This document shows, piece by piece, positions 1 to 9,191 of a DNA stretch of 64,000 nucleotides (the first letter of the stretch is position 1; the number at the start of each line of letters is the position of its first letter). This stretch comes from Radicibacter daui (GTDB taxonomy: Bacteria; Pseudomonadota; Alphaproteobacteria; Radicibacterales; Radicibacteraceae): NCBI GenBank assembly GCA_030657355.1, contig CP131056.1, positions 2,066,501 to 2,130,500 on the forward strand. The letters run 5' to 3'. A program made the position numbers and the translations under genes. The notes under the pieces were generated by a model that did not search any database, was not told the origin of the DNA, and saw only the letters and a list, made by a program, of their open reading frames with translations.

Positions 1-1484
1 GTTCGGGCATCAGCGCTTCTCCGCAAGGGTGGGTCGGTGTCGTCGATATCGGGTCGAATTCGATCCGTATCGTGGTCTACAGCCGGCTCGGCCGTGCGCC
101 CGTGGTCATCCACAACGAAAAGGTGCTGTGCGGGCTCGGCAAGACGCTGGAGCAGAGCGGCAAGCTGAACCCGGAAGGCGTTGAACTCGCCATCGTCAAT
201 CTTGCGCGCTTCCGGCACCTTGCCGAAGCGATGCGGCTGGTGCGGCTCGATGTCATTGCCACCGCCGCCGTGCGCGATGCGGTGGACGGGCCGGAGTTCG
301 TGGCGCGGGTGCGCCGGGAATGCGGGCTCGATATCACCGTCATCTCCGGCGAGGAGGAAGCCCGGCTTTCGGCTGTCGGCGTCATCTCCGGCACCCCCTG
401 GGCCGATGGCGTGATGGGCGATCTGGGTGGCGGCAGCCTTGAGCTGGTCGGCATCGACGACCATGCGCTCGGCAGCATGGTGACAACGCCGCTCGGTCCG
501 CTGCGCCTCATGGGGATTTCCGGCGGCAAGGACGCACTGGTGGCGGAGATCGACAAGCGGCTGGACGCCGTGCGCTGGCTCTCCAGCTATGCGGGCCGCA
601 ATTTTTATCCCGTGGGCGGTGCCTGGCGTTCGCTTGCCAAGGCGCATATGGAACAGACCGGCCACCCTATCCACATCGTGCATGATTACGAGGTGTCAGG
701 GCCGGAAATCACTGAACTTGCAAGCCGTGTCGCTGCCATGGGCAAGCCGGAGATCGAGAAGCTGCCGGGTGCCTCGCGCCGTCGGCGTGATGTACTGCCG
801 GTCGCCTGTCTGGTGCTGGAGCGGCTTTTGATGCGGCTGGAGCCGCGCTCGGTTATCTTCTCCGCCTTTGGTCTGCGTGAAGGCGTGCTGTTCGACCAGT
901 TACCGGACAGTGAGCGCATCAAGGACCCGCTGCTCGATGCCTGTGAGGCGCTGGAACATACGCTTGGCCGTTTTGGCCATGGCGAGATTCTGACCGCCTG
1001 GACCTCGCCGCTGTTTCCGGAGGAAACGCCGGGCGAGCGGCGCCTGCGGGTAGCCACCTGCACGCTTTCCGATGTCGGCTGGTTCGAACATCCGGATTAC
1101 CGTGCCGAACATGCCTATCTGCGTGTCCTGCGCATGCCTTTTGCCGCGCTCAGCCATCCGGAGCGTGCTTTTCTCGCGCTCGCCATCCACGCGCGTTATA
1201 GCGGCGATGCCGGGGGCGGTTTTACCGCCGATGCGCGGCGCCTGCTGGATGAGCGCCAGGTAGAGCAGGCGGTGCGGCTCGGCCTTGCGCTGCGGCTCGC
1301 ACATAACCTCTCCGGCGGTGCGCCGGCGCTGCTGGCGCCGACGGATCTGACGCTGACCGACAGCAGCCTGCTGCTCAGCCTGCCGCGTGAGGAGGATGTG
1401 ATGATCGGCGATGCCGTCATGCGCCGGTTCGAAGCGCTGGCCTCGGCGCTGGGCGTCACCGCTTCGGTCCAGATGATCGACTGA
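1..1484 (+). CDS. Ppx/GppA family exopolyphosphatase / (p)ppGpp phosphatase, 5' end missing
   Basis: This enzyme family hydrolyses polyphosphate or pppGpp in the cytoplasm. The frame is open from base 3 with no start codon, so the gene begins before the window. The first visible residues hold the actin-like ATPase phosphate-1 motif VVDIGSNSIR. A second nucleotide-binding loop, GDLGGGSLELV, lies about 115 residues later, and EEEARL between them is the usual catalytic-acid region. The C-terminal third is helical and HD-like, as in full-length Ppx. The visible 493 residues are close to the usual family length, so little is lost. Family assignment is firm. Whether the substrate is polyphosphate or pppGpp cannot be told from the sequence. 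Confidence 0.9.
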   Translation, partial: SGISASPQGWVGVVDIGSNSIRIVVYSRLGRAPVVIHNEKVLCGLGKTLEQSGKLNPEGVELAIVNLARFRHLAEAMRLVRLDVIATAAVRDAVDGPEFVARVRRECGLDITVISGEEEARLSAVGVISGTPWADGVMGDLGGGSLELVGIDDHALGSMVTTPLGPLRLMGISGGKDALVAEIDKRLDAVRWLSSYAGRNFYPVGGAWRSLAKAHMEQTGHPIHIVHDYEVSGPEITELASRVAAMGKPEIEKLPGASRRRRDVLPVACLVLERLLMRLEPRSVIFSAFGLREGVLFDQLPDSERIKDPLLDACEALEHTLGRFGHGEILTAWTSPLFPEETPGERRLRVATCTLSDVGWFEHPDYRAEHAYLRVLRMPFAALSHPERAFLALAIHARYSGDAGGGFTADARRLLDERQVEQAVRLGLALRLAHNLSGGAPALLAPTDLTLTDSSLLLSLPREEDVMIGDAVMRRFEALASALGVTASVQMID

Positions 1485-1506
1485 CGGCTGCCGCATCGGG
1501 AAATGA

Positions 1507-1537
1507 AAAAAGGGCTACCCGTCGGGATAGCCCTTTT
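1507..1537. terminator. Bidirectional intrinsic terminator
   Basis: A stem of about 13 bp with a three-base loop and one bulge is flanked by an A-run on the left and a T-run on the right. It lies between the convergent Ppx/GppA and EF-hand genes and can serve both. Confidence 0.85.
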
Positions 1538-1565
1538 TGCTGGAACTCTGGTCTGTCGGTAACCG

Positions 1566-2456
1566 TCAGGCCGCGCTGCCGAACATGGAGGCGGCAGAGG
1601 TCAGGCTGTCGGTGCTGGAGTAGGCGCTGGTCGCCTGCTTCATCATCAGGTTCATCAGCCCCTGCATCGGGTCGTTGCTCTGGCTTGCAGCGCTGCTGGC
1701 GTCCGTGCTGGTGCCGTCGCTGCCGTTCATGTAGGCCATGCGCTCGGCAAAGGAGACCACGCCGTCGCCATTGGTGTCAGCCGGATCGGTCGACTTGCTG
1801 GAGCCACCGGAACCGCCGGAGCTGCTGCTGTCGCTCGATGCGGTGGTGGCGTCGGTGCTGCTGTCCGGCGCTGCGCTGGCATCATCTGCGGGCGGCGGAG
1901 GTGGAGGAGCACTGCCATCGGCCGCGGCGACATTCTGGTCGTCCGGCGGCGGCCCCTTCTTGTCCTCGCTCGCCAGCTTGTCGAGATACTGGGAGAATTC
2001 GTCGAGGGTGATGTCGCCATCGCCGTTCTGGTCGACCTGCGCCATGAACTGGGCGGCCACGTCATCGGCCGCAGAACTCATGGTGTCGGCAGAAGCGCTG
2101 CTGTCCGAGGAGGACGAGGTGCCGGAGGCATCTTCCTGGATCTGCAGCAGGCCGCCCTGGGTCTGCTGGCTCATCTTGACGAAGAAGCCGGAAAGTTCGT
2201 CCTGCGACAGGCTGCCGGAGCCGTCACTGTCGATCGAAGAGAAAAGGTCGCCAAGAGCCTCTGACCCGGCACTATTTGCCGGGGAGATATTGCCGACCTG
2301 CATTCCTTGCCCAAAGGAGGCAAGCTCCTGAAGGCTTAGTCCGCCGCTCTGGTCCGTATCTGCACTCTTGAAGGCGTCCTTGGCCTTTTGCCCTATGGAA
2401 CCTGAAGAACCCGTTGTTCCCCAAGCACTTGCCCCTGCCAGCGCGCTACCGATCAT
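1566..2456 (-). CDS. EF-hand calcium-binding protein
   Basis: A 296-residue low-complexity acidic protein with four EF-hand loops, in order: DTDQSGGLSLQE, DSDGSGSLSQDE, DQNGDGDITLDE and DTNGDGVVSFAE. Each has the D-x-[DN]-x-[DGS]-G pattern and a terminal acidic ligand, so all four probably bind Ca2+. Loops 2 to 4 are separated by Ser/Ala/Asp- and Pro-rich linkers. No membrane segment or classical signal peptide is seen, so location and partner are unknown. The ATG at 2456 is preceded by GGAG at a suitable distance; an upstream TTG at 2471 is less likely. The role is probably calcium sensing or buffering, by family inference only. Confidence 0.8.
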   Translation of the reverse strand: MIGSALAGASAWGTTGSSGSIGQKAKDAFKSADTDQSGGLSLQELASFGQGMQVGNISPANSAGSEALGDLFSSIDSDGSGSLSQDELSGFFVKMSQQTQGGLLQIQEDASGTSSSSDSSASADTMSSAADDVAAQFMAQVDQNGDGDITLDEFSQYLDKLASEDKKGPPPDDQNVAAADGSAPPPPPPADDASAAPDSSTDATTASSDSSSSGGSGGSSKSTDPADTNGDGVVSFAERMAYMNGSDGTSTDASSAASQSNDPMQGLMNLMMKQATSAYSSTDSLTSAASMFGSAA

Positions 2457-2582
2457 GTTCTTCTGCTCCAACGATGTGGGCCGCGCCGTCCCCTTCCGGC
2501 GGCGCTGATCGAACTTGTGTTCGGGCTGGTAGAAGCAGGGCTTGTGCCAACGCCTGGAAAGACGGCCTGCGACAAAATGACA

Positions 2583-2617
2583 AAGGGCCGGCTTCCCTTA
2601 CGGAGAAGCCGGCCCTT
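2583..2617 (-). terminator. Intrinsic terminator of rnd
   Basis: A perfect 13-bp GC-rich stem with a nine-base loop lies just past the rnd stop. On the minus strand it is followed by a T-rich stretch, which fits termination of rnd. Confidence 0.75.
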
Positions 2618-2646
2618 CGGTGAAGCAGAGCAACAGGGAAGTTGCC

Positions 2647-3801
2647 TTATTCCTCGAGTTCGAACACCTCGACGGCACCGTCGCGGATGCCGAGGCCAAG
2701 TTTTCCGCCCTTGAGATCAAGCGCATCATGGCCGAAGAGCTCGAGCCGCCAGCCATGCAGCGCCGGCACCCCCGGCTTGTCGAAGGCGGCAATGAGTTCA
2801 AGGTCATTGCCGCTGGCAACGAGGCGCGGTGCAACTCCGGCTTCTTCGCAGCGGGTCTTGAGCAGCACCTTCAAGAGCTCGACCATCGGGCCGATCCCGG
2901 CCGGTAGCTCGGTGCGGTCCGGCGGCAGCGGCAGCTCATCCTTGGGCAGCGCCATGGCGCGCTGGATGGCGGCGATCAGTTCCTCGCCCAGCTTGCCTTC
3001 TGCAATGTTGCGCGGCAGGGCGCGGATACGGCCGAGATCCTTGAGGCTGGTCGGCGCCTGTCCGGCGATGTCGAGCAGGCTGTCGTCGCGCAGCAGGCGG
3101 TTGCGCGGAATATCGCGCTGCTGCACGGCGCGCTCACGCCAGGCGGCAACTTCGCGCAGGATGGCGAGGAAACGCGGCTTGCCGGAGCGATGCTTGATGC
3201 GCTGCCAGGCCTCCCACGGATCGACCTGATAGGTGGAGGGCGTGGTCAGCACCTCCATCTCCTCGGCGATCCAGCTCTCGCGGCCCGTCTCGGCGATCTG
3301 TGCGGCCATCGCCTCATAGATCACGCGCAGATGCGTCACGTCGGCGAGCGCGTAATCCACCTGCTTTTCGGTGAGCGGGCGCTGCGACCAGTCGGTAAAG
3401 CGCGAAGATTTGTCGAGGCTCTGCCGGGCGATCTTGTTGACCAGCGTCTCGTAACCGACGCTGTCGCCATAACCGCACACCATGGCGGCGACCTGGGTGT
3501 CGAACAGCGGGGTTGGAACCTTGCCGGTCATGGCCACGAAGATTTCCACATCCTGACGGGAGGCGTGGAAAACCTTCAGCACCTTTTCGTCAGCGAGCAA
3601 CTCCAGGAGCGGCGCAAGGTCGATCTCCTCGGCGAGCGGGTCGATGGCGACCGCTTCTTCGGAGGTTGCGACCTGCACGAGGCAGAGCTGCGGCCAGTAG
3701 GTTTTCTCCCGCATGAATTCCGTATCGACCGTGACATAGGTCTCCCGGCGGGCGCGGGAACAGAAATCGGCGAGGTCGGAAGTTGTGGTGATGAGAGTCA
3801 T
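2647..3801 (-). CDS. rnd: Ribonuclease D
   Basis: A 3'-5' exoribonuclease of the DEDD family that trims tRNA and other stable RNA 3' ends. The Exo I motif is DTEFMRE, Exo II surrounds FHASRQD and Exo III is DYALADV, so all four acidic metal ligands and the tyrosine are present. An HRDC-type helical domain follows (RDIPRNRLLRDD). The roughly 384-residue length is usual for RNase D. The start MTLITTT at 3801 matches the normal N-terminus; longer in-frame starts at 3813 and 3873 lack a good ribosome-binding site. It is transcribed alone, with a terminator after its stop. Confidence 0.93.
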   Translation of the reverse strand: MTLITTTSDLADFCSRARRETYVTVDTEFMREKTYWPQLCLVQVATSEEAVAIDPLAEEIDLAPLLELLADEKVLKVFHASRQDVEIFVAMTGKVPTPLFDTQVAAMVCGYGDSVGYETLVNKIARQSLDKSSRFTDWSQRPLTEKQVDYALADVTHLRVIYEAMAAQIAETGRESWIAEEMEVLTTPSTYQVDPWEAWQRIKHRSGKPRFLAILREVAAWRERAVQQRDIPRNRLLRDDSLLDIAGQAPTSLKDLGRIRALPRNIAEGKLGEELIAAIQRAMALPKDELPLPPDRTELPAGIGPMVELLKVLLKTRCEEAGVAPRLVASGNDLELIAAFDKPGVPALHGWRLELFGHDALDLKGGKLGLGIRDGAVEVFELEE

Positions 3802-3973
3802 GACAAATGCCATTACACCAGCCGGAGCCGGGCGCAAATGCTTATGCGCGCGGGAGGCGCCGCCGAGAGGCAACTAACCTCTCTTCGCGGGGTTTTGCGG
3901 GCACTTGTCTGCTCTCTTGCGAAGGGGCTGCACCGCCATCAGGACGATGCAGCCCGGCTTCACGGGACGAGCC

Positions 3974-4162
3974 TCAGGACGAAACCATGTCCGGCAGGGT
4001 TTCAACCACCGCACTGCGATTGCCGTGGGCGAAGAAATCCGCATTCTCGTTCATGAAGGTGGCAGCCCAGGCGCGGGCCTTGCCCTGCTCCTCGAAAACG
4101 GGCGCGCCGCTGATGGGGATCTTGTCGGTCCCGTTTGCGACTACCACGCGGTATCTGGCCAT
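3974..4162 (-). CDS. Small hypothetical protein, 62 aa
   Basis: A short protein that starts MARYRVVVANG and contains an ARAWAATFMNENADFFAHG segment. The ATG at 4162 is preceded by a strong GGAGGG Shine-Dalgarno six bases upstream, which supports it as a real gene. No transmembrane segment or known domain is recognised; the beta-rich start followed by a helix is typical of small orphan proteins of this group. It stands alone between rnd and aspS. Function unknown. Confidence 0.6.
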   Translation of the reverse strand: MARYRVVVANGTDKIPISGAPVFEEQGKARAWAATFMNENADFFAHGNRSAVVETLPDMVSS

Positions 4163-4378
4163 TATGCCCTCCGTTGGCTGGTCATCGGGACTACTGAATA
4201 TGGCACCGGCGGGCAGGGATCCCACCCCTGAGGCCAATTTTTATGGAATTAAATGGGCTGAGGCTGGTACCGGAGGGGCCGGAAGAAGCACTGCCGACCC
4301 TAGAGTTTTCTTGACAAAAGACCGCCGGCACGGTGGTTTGGCGGAACTTTTAGGTCCGCCCTCTGTCAGAGATAAAAA

Positions 4379-6184
4379 ATGAGCGAGTTGCACCCCTACC
4401 GGTCCCATACCTGCGGCGCGCTGCGCGCCGACCATATCGGCCAGACCGTGCGTCTGTCCGGCTGGGTGCATTCCAAGCGAGATCACGGCAACCTGCTGTT
4501 TATCGACCTGCGCGATCATTACGGTCTGACGCAGTGCGTGGTCGATATCGAGAGCGAGATCTTCAAGATCGTCGAGAGCCTGCGCGTCGAAAGCGTCATC
4601 ACGGTTACCGGCCGTGTGGTGAAGCGCATCGAAGGCACCATCAACCCGAAGCTGCCGACCGGTGAGGTTGAGCTGCGCATCGATGAAGTGACCGTGCAGT
4701 CGCGCGCCGACGTGCTGCCGCTGCAGGTTTCCAGCGACGAGGATGCCGGCGAGGATATTCGCCTGCGTTACCGCTTCCTCGACCTGCGCCGCCAGAAGAT
4801 GCAGCGCAACATCGTGCTGCGCTCGCGCATCATCACCTCGCTGCGCGGCCGCATGGTTGCCCAGGGCTTCACCGAGTTTCAGACCCCGATCCTGACTGCC
4901 TCTTCCCCGGAAGGTGCGCGCGACTATCTGGTGCCGAGCCGTGTGCATCCCGGCACCTTCTACGCGCTGCCGCAGGCGCCGCAGCAGTTCAAGCAGCTGC
5001 TGATGATCTCGGGTTATGATCGCTATTTCCAGATCGCCCCGTGCTTCCGTGACGAAGATGCCCGCGCCGACCGCAGCCCAGGCGAATTCTACCAGCTCGA
5101 TGTCGAGATGTCGTTCGTGGAGCAGGAAGACGTCTTCAAGGCCATTGAGCCGGTGCTGCATGGCGTGTTCGAGGAATTCAAGGGCGAGCGCACCGTGGTG
5201 CCGGGCCCGTGGCCGCGTATTCCCTACGACGAGTCGATGCTGAAATACGGCAACGACAAGCCGGACCTGCGCAACCCGCTGGAAATTGTCGACGTGACCG
5301 AGGTGTTCGCCCGCGACGACGTTTCCTTCAAGGCCTTCAAGGGCGTGATCGAGGCCGGTGGTGTGGTGCGTGCCATTCCCGCGCCGGGCGCTGCCGAGCG
5401 TCCGCGCAGCTGGTTCGACAAGCTCAATGACTGGGCGCGCGGCGAAGGTGCCCCGGGCCTCGGTTATATCGTCTTCAAGGATGGCGAGGGCTCCGGCCCG
5501 ATCGCCAAGTTCCTGCCGGAAGCCGCCCAGGCGGCGCTCAAGGAAAAGGTGGGCCTCAAGGCCGGCGATGCCGTGTTCTTCACCTGCGACAAGGCGCTGC
5601 CGGCGGCCAAGCTGGCCGGCAAGGCGCGTACCCGCATTGGCGAAGACCTTGAGCTGATCGATCACAAGCTCTTCAAGCTGTGCTGGATCGTCGACTTCCC
5701 GATGTATGAGGAAGACGAAGAGACCGGCAAGATCGACTTCTCCCACAACCCGTTCTCGATGCCGCAGGGCGGCCTTGAGGCGCTGGAGAGCAGGAACCCG
5801 CTCGATATCAAGGCCTTCCAGTACGACATCGTCTGCAACGGCATCGAGCTCACCTCGGGCGCCATCCGTAACCACCTGCCGGAGGTCATGTACAAGGCCT
5901 TCGAGATCGCCGGTTACAGCCGCGAGCAGCTGGAAGAGCGTTTCGGCGGCATGCTGTCGGCGCTCAAGTTCGGCGCCCCGCCGCATGGTGGTGCCGCGCC
6001 GGGTGTGGACCGTATCGTCATGCTGCTGGCCGACGAGCCGAACATCCGCGAAGTCATCGCCTTCCCGCTGAACCAGAAGGCGGAAGACCTGCTGATGGGC
6101 GCGCCGGCGGCCGTGGAAATGGAACGGCTGCGTGAGCTGCACATCAAGCTCGACCTGCCGAAGGCCAAGGTGAAGCCGGCCTGA
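4379..6184 (+). CDS. aspS: Aspartyl-tRNA synthetase (likely non-discriminating)
   Basis: Class II synthetase that charges tRNA-Asp with aspartate, 601 residues, the bacterial-type length. The N-terminal OB-fold anticodon-binding domain begins [11 protein letters not shown]. Class II motif 2 is seen in [25 protein letters not shown], interrupted here only for the note that it covers the [10 protein letters not shown] core. The bacterial GAD insertion lies around residues 290-410 and motif 3 is [12 protein letters not shown]. His36 (in RDHG) and Gly86 (in EGTIN) correspond to the His/Gly pair linked to relaxed specificity in Pseudomonas and Helicobacter AspRS. With gatCAB in this window, it may also make Asp-tRNA-Asn for amidation. 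A TTGACA at 4311 could be part of its promoter, but no good -10 is visible. Confidence 0.95.
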   Translation: MSELHPYRSHTCGALRADHIGQTVRLSGWVHSKRDHGNLLFIDLRDHYGLTQCVVDIESEIFKIVESLRVESVITVTGRVVKRIEGTINPKLPTGEVELRIDEVTVQSRADVLPLQVSSDEDAGEDIRLRYRFLDLRRQKMQRNIVLRSRIITSLRGRMVAQGFTEFQTPILTASSPEGARDYLVPSRVHPGTFYALPQAPQQFKQLLMISGYDRYFQIAPCFRDEDARADRSPGEFYQLDVEMSFVEQEDVFKAIEPVLHGVFEEFKGERTVVPGPWPRIPYDESMLKYGNDKPDLRNPLEIVDVTEVFARDDVSFKAFKGVIEAGGVVRAIPAPGAAERPRSWFDKLNDWARGEGAPGLGYIVFKDGEGSGPIAKFLPEAAQAALKEKVGLKAGDAVFFTCDKALPAAKLAGKARTRIGEDLELIDHKLFKLCWIVDFPMYEEDEETGKIDFSHNPFSMPQGGLEALESRNPLDIKAFQYDIVCNGIELTSGAIRNHLPEVMYKAFEIAGYSREQLEERFGGMLSALKFGAPPHGGAAPGVDRIVMLLADEPNIREVIAFPLNQKAEDLLMGAPAAVEMERLRELHIKLDLPKAKVKPA

Positions 6185-6211
6185 TCTCCAGGGGGCGGAC
6201 AAGAAAATGAA

Positions 6212-6245
6212 CAAAGGCCGGGAAGGGTAACTTTCCCGGCCTTTG
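6212..6245 (+). terminator. Terminator of aspS
   Basis: An inverted repeat of about 14 bp, GC-rich with a five-base loop, sits 28 bases after the aspS stop. The following T-run is short, so termination may be shared with the next hairpin. Confidence 0.65.
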
Positions 6246-6268
6246 CCTTTCTGGGGTGACGACAAAAA

Positions 6269-6300
6269 AAGGGCCCGGACAGAAGAACTGTCCGGGCCTT
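6269..6300 (-). terminator. Terminator of the GGDEF gene
   Basis: A stem of 11-13 bp with a five-base loop is preceded on the plus strand by a run of seven A, which reads as a T-run on the minus strand. It therefore ends transcription from the leftward GGDEF gene. Confidence 0.75.
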
Positions 6301-6389
6301 AGTCGCGCTAGGAAACTGGTAAAAGCTGCTTGCTGGAAGAGCCGGCGGAAGGGTGAGGGAACCCGGTGCCGGCGAAAGGGATGTGAAGA

Positions 6390-7079
6390 TCAGGCCGCCA
6401 TGGACTTGCGGGCGGCCTTGTCGGCATAGAGGTGACGGTCGGCCAGCGCGAAGACCTCGTCACGGCTGTCGCTGGACGCAAAGCTCGCATAACCGATGCT
6501 TGCGCCAGCCTCGATCACCTCGCCATTCCACTCGATCTGCATATTGGCAAGGCCGCGGGTAAGGGTGCGGATACGCTCGGCTGCGGCACGCTCGTCGGTG
6601 CGGGTCAGCACCACCGCGAATTCGTCACCGCCGAGACGGGCAATGATGTCGGCTTCGCGGACATTGTCGCGCAGCAGGTCGGCGGCATGGCGCAGCACGG
6701 CATCACCGGCCAGGTGCCCCTTGGTGTCGTTGACTTGCTTGAAACCATCGAGATCGATCAGCACCAGCACGCCGGCGGCGCCGTCATAACGGCGGGCGGC
6801 GGCAATCTCGCGATCGAACTGTTCGTTGAAGCCACGGCGGTTCAGGAGGCCCGAGAGTTCGTCGGCCATCGCCAGCGATTCCAGATAGGCAATCCGGCTG
6901 CGCTGGTCGGCCAGCATCTGCTCGGCTTCGGCCACCAGATCGAGAGCACGGTCGAGCAGCACGGAAAGGGAGCTGCCGAGACCCTTGCGGATATCCTTGA
7001 GCCGTTCGCTGGTGGCCGTGCCGTAAAGCAGGCTGCCGGTGGCGGGGGTCATTTCCTTGAGCGCGGAGTGTACGGTCAT
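6390..7079 (-). CDS. GGDEF diguanylate cyclase
   Basis: Makes c-di-GMP from two GTP. About 65 N-terminal residues without a recognised sensor fold are followed by a helical stretch (LVAEAEQMLADQRSRIAYLE) and the GGDEF domain (DELSGLLNRRGF, LIDLDGFKQVND, LGGDEF). The catalytic site is intact, and READ five residues before GGDEF is an intact inhibitory I-site, so product feedback is expected. No membrane segment is seen. The ATG at 7079 (MTVHSALKEM) is chosen over an upstream in-frame start at 7124. The gene stands alone, with its own terminator. It may act on the same c-di-GMP pool as PleD at 11.2-12.7 kb. Confidence 0.9.
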   Translation of the reverse strand: MTVHSALKEMTPATGSLLYGTATSERLKDIRKGLGSSLSVLLDRALDLVAEAEQMLADQRSRIAYLESLAMADELSGLLNRRGFNEQFDREIAAARRYDGAAGVLVLIDLDGFKQVNDTKGHLAGDAVLRHAADLLRDNVREADIIARLGGDEFAVVLTRTDERAAAERIRTLTRGLANMQIEWNGEVIEAGASIGYASFASSDSRDEVFALADRHLYADKAARKSMAA

Positions 7080-7178
7080 TTTTGCTTGCGTCCCTTGTCT
7101 GGTGGGGTGCGTTGACCCAATCAAAGCAAGGGGTGTGCCAAGCGTTTAGTGCATTGAAATTAATAGATAAAAATGAAA

Positions 7179-7202
7179 GAGGCAGGTTTTGCCGCCTGCC
7201 TC
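7179..7202 (-). terminator. Terminator of the hydroxyacid dehydrogenase gene
   Basis: A perfect 8-bp stem with an eight-base loop, followed on the minus strand by TTTCATTTTTATC. It lies directly past the stop of the 2-hydroxyacid dehydrogenase. Confidence 0.7.
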
Positions 7203-7219
7203 TTCCTGTATGTTGGGGC

Positions 7220-8188
7220 TCAGGCGATACGGTCGGGCGGTTCCTGCCCGGCAAAGACTGCCGCCAGATTGTCGAGCGCCTTGAAGCAAACGGCATTGCG
7301 GGTCTCGGTGGTGGCGCTGCCGATATGCGGCAGCAGCACGACATTCTCCAGTTCGAGATAACCCGGATTGATATTCGGCTCGTTCTCGAACACGTCGAGG
7401 CCGGCGGCATAGAGCCGGCCTTCCTTGAGCGCGGCGATCAGGGCGGCATCGTCCAGCACGGCGCCGCGCGCGGTATTGATGACGATGGCCGACGGCTTCA
7501 TCTGTGCGATCTTGGCGGCGTCGAGCCAGTGATAGGTCTCGGCCGTCGACGGGCAGTGCAGGGAAAGGAAATCAATCTCGCCGAGGAAGCCGGAGAGATC
7601 GGGGTGGTAGATGGCGCCCTGTTCCTGCTCGGGCGGCAGGCGGCGGCGGCCGGCATAGTGGATTTCCATGTTCAGGGCGCGGGCACGGGTGGCAAGCGCC
7701 TGGCCGATACGGCCCATGCCATAGATGCCGAGCTTCTTGCCGCTGACTTCGATGCCCATGATCGAGGAAGCCGGGGTGTAGCCGCCCCATTTGCCGGCGC
7801 GCACCTGCCGCTCGGCCTCGCCGGTACGGCGGGCGGCGGACAGCATGAGGACGAGCGCGATATCGGCAGTCGAGTCCGTCAGCACGTCCGGGGTGTTGGT
7901 CACGATAAGGCCGCGCTCGCGGGCGGCCTCAAGATCGATATGGTCAAATCCCACCGAAACGGTCGCAACAGCCTTCACCGATGCCGGCAGGGCAAAGATC
8001 ATCTCGCGGTCAAAGCGTACAGCCGGGGAAATCAGCAGGCAGGGCGTTTCTTTGGCGCCCTCCAGAATCTCTTCCCGGGTCATCGAACCGCCATTGGCGC
8101 CGCGCTTCGGCGAAAATTCTGCGTCCAGCCGTGCCTCAACGGCTGCCGGAAGGCGGTTGGTGACGAGAACGTTGCGATTTTTGCTCAT
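7220..8188 (-). CDS. D-2-hydroxyacid dehydrogenase (glyoxylate/hydroxypyruvate reductase type)
   Basis: NAD(P)H-dependent reduction of 2-keto acids such as glyoxylate or hydroxypyruvate. At 322 residues it has the full family length. The Rossmann motif GIYGMGRIGQALATRA lies near residue 155. The substrate arginine is in NTARGAVLDD, a Glu follows in VFENEPNI, and the catalytic His is in LLPHIGSAT. The arginine in YAGRRRLPPEQ just after the cofactor strand suggests NADP preference, which is inference. It is a single gene, divergent from the eipB-like gene, with a terminator after its stop. The exact substrate is not determinable here. Confidence 0.9.
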   Translation of the reverse strand: MSKNRNVLVTNRLPAAVEARLDAEFSPKRGANGGSMTREEILEGAKETPCLLISPAVRFDREMIFALPASVKAVATVSVGFDHIDLEAARERGLIVTNTPDVLTDSTADIALVLMLSAARRTGEAERQVRAGKWGGYTPASSIMGIEVSGKKLGIYGMGRIGQALATRARALNMEIHYAGRRRLPPEQEQGAIYHPDLSGFLGEIDFLSLHCPSTAETYHWLDAAKIAQMKPSAIVINTARGAVLDDAALIAALKEGRLYAAGLDVFENEPNINPGYLELENVVLLPHIGSATTETRNAVCFKALDNLAAVFAGQEPPDRIA

Positions 8189-8276
8189 GGATTGTCCCTA
8201 AAACAGCCTAGACTGCCATTTGTCGAGGTTGAAGAATGCCTTATCCGCGCCGCAGTGTGGCGCAAGGGTCAGAGCG

Positions 8277-9191
8277 ATGATTTTGAGGCCGGGGCTTATG
8301 TTATTCCACCGCGTGCTGTTATCCGCCAGCCTTGCGTTCACATTTACCGCCGGAGTTGCCCTTGCCGGGCCGGCTCCCGCGACGCCGGGGCCCTTGCCGC
8401 CCGCAAGCGCGAATGTCGTGCCGCACCGGGCGCTCTACGACATCACCCTTGCCCGCAGTTCATCCAACAGCCAGGTGACAGCGGCCTCCGGCAAGATGAG
8501 CTTTGAATGGGCTGATGCGTGCGACGGCTGGATCACCAACCAGCGCTACGATCTTGCCTACAGCTACCGCGACGGCGACGACGTGCAGATCCGCAACGAC
8601 TTCGTCTCCTGGGAATCGAAGGACGGCAACAGGCTGCAGTTCCATGTGCGCAAGCTGGTGAATGGCGACCTCGACGAGGCGATCGAGGGGACGGCCGAGC
8701 GCAGCGGCGGGCAGATGGTGGCGCATTTTACCCAGCCGGAGGAAAAGGACATCCCGCTTGCGGCGGATACCCTGTTCCCGACCGCGCACACCCTGCAGCT
8801 TATGCAGGCGGTGGGGCATGGCCCGAGCCTCTTGTTCCGCAAGCTGTTTGACGGCAGCGACATGGACAGCGGCGTTTCCGTCAATGCCGTGATCAGCCGG
8901 GCGCCGCGCGGGGGCAGTGCGGAAGAAGCTGCCGACAAGTTGCCGACGCAAAAGACCGCTGACGGCAAGGAAGGCAAGAAGGCCATCGATGCCCGGCTGC
9001 TGGCCTCTCCGGCCAAGTCGGTCTCGCTCGCCTTCTTTGCTCCGGATGGCGGCGATGCCAGCCCGGAATATGAGATGTCGTTCGACCTGCATGAAAATGG
9101 CGTCGCCAGTGACATGCTGATGAATTACGGCGATTACGTCCTGTCGGCGCGCCTGCTCGCGCTGGAGCCGTTACCGTCCGGCGGCTGCTGA
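8277..9191 (+). CDS. EipB-like (DUF1849) cell-envelope protein
   Basis: A periplasmic beta-spiral envelope-integrity protein, known from Brucella EipB. The first 30 or so residues form a signal peptide ending near VALAGPA. The mature protein shows family landmarks: HRALYDITL, GKMSFEWADACDGW, VSWESKDG, the LFPTAHTLQLM segment and KLFDGSDMDSG. About 300 residues is the usual size. ATG at 8277 or 8298 could be the start; the first is taken. Its 3' end overlaps the convergent dinB 3' end by 58 bases, so each transcript is antisense to the other there. Confidence 0.82.
   Translation: MILRPGLMLFHRVLLSASLAFTFTAGVALAGPAPATPGPLPPASANVVPHRALYDITLARSSSNSQVTAASGKMSFEWADACDGWITNQRYDLAYSYRDGDDVQIRNDFVSWESKDGNRLQFHVRKLVNGDLDEAIEGTAERSGGQMVAHFTQPEEKDIPLAADTLFPTAHTLQLMQAVGHGPSLLFRKLFDGSDMDSGVSVNAVISRAPRGGSAEEAADKLPTQKTADGKEGKKAIDARLLASPAKSVSLAFFAPDGGDASPEYEMSFDLHENGVASDMLMNYGDYVLSARLLALEPLPSGGC

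Noticed and set aside
4311-4340. Complete promoter of aspS at TTGACA 4311
   Set aside because: The -35-like hexamer is perfect, but no acceptable -10 lies 16-18 bases downstream, so it is only mentioned in the aspS entry.
4241-6265. Very long minus-strand open frame (674 codons) opposite aspS
   Set aside because: High GC keeps antisense frames open. The opposite strand encodes a full AspRS with all motifs; the antisense product is His/Arg/Gln-rich nonsense.
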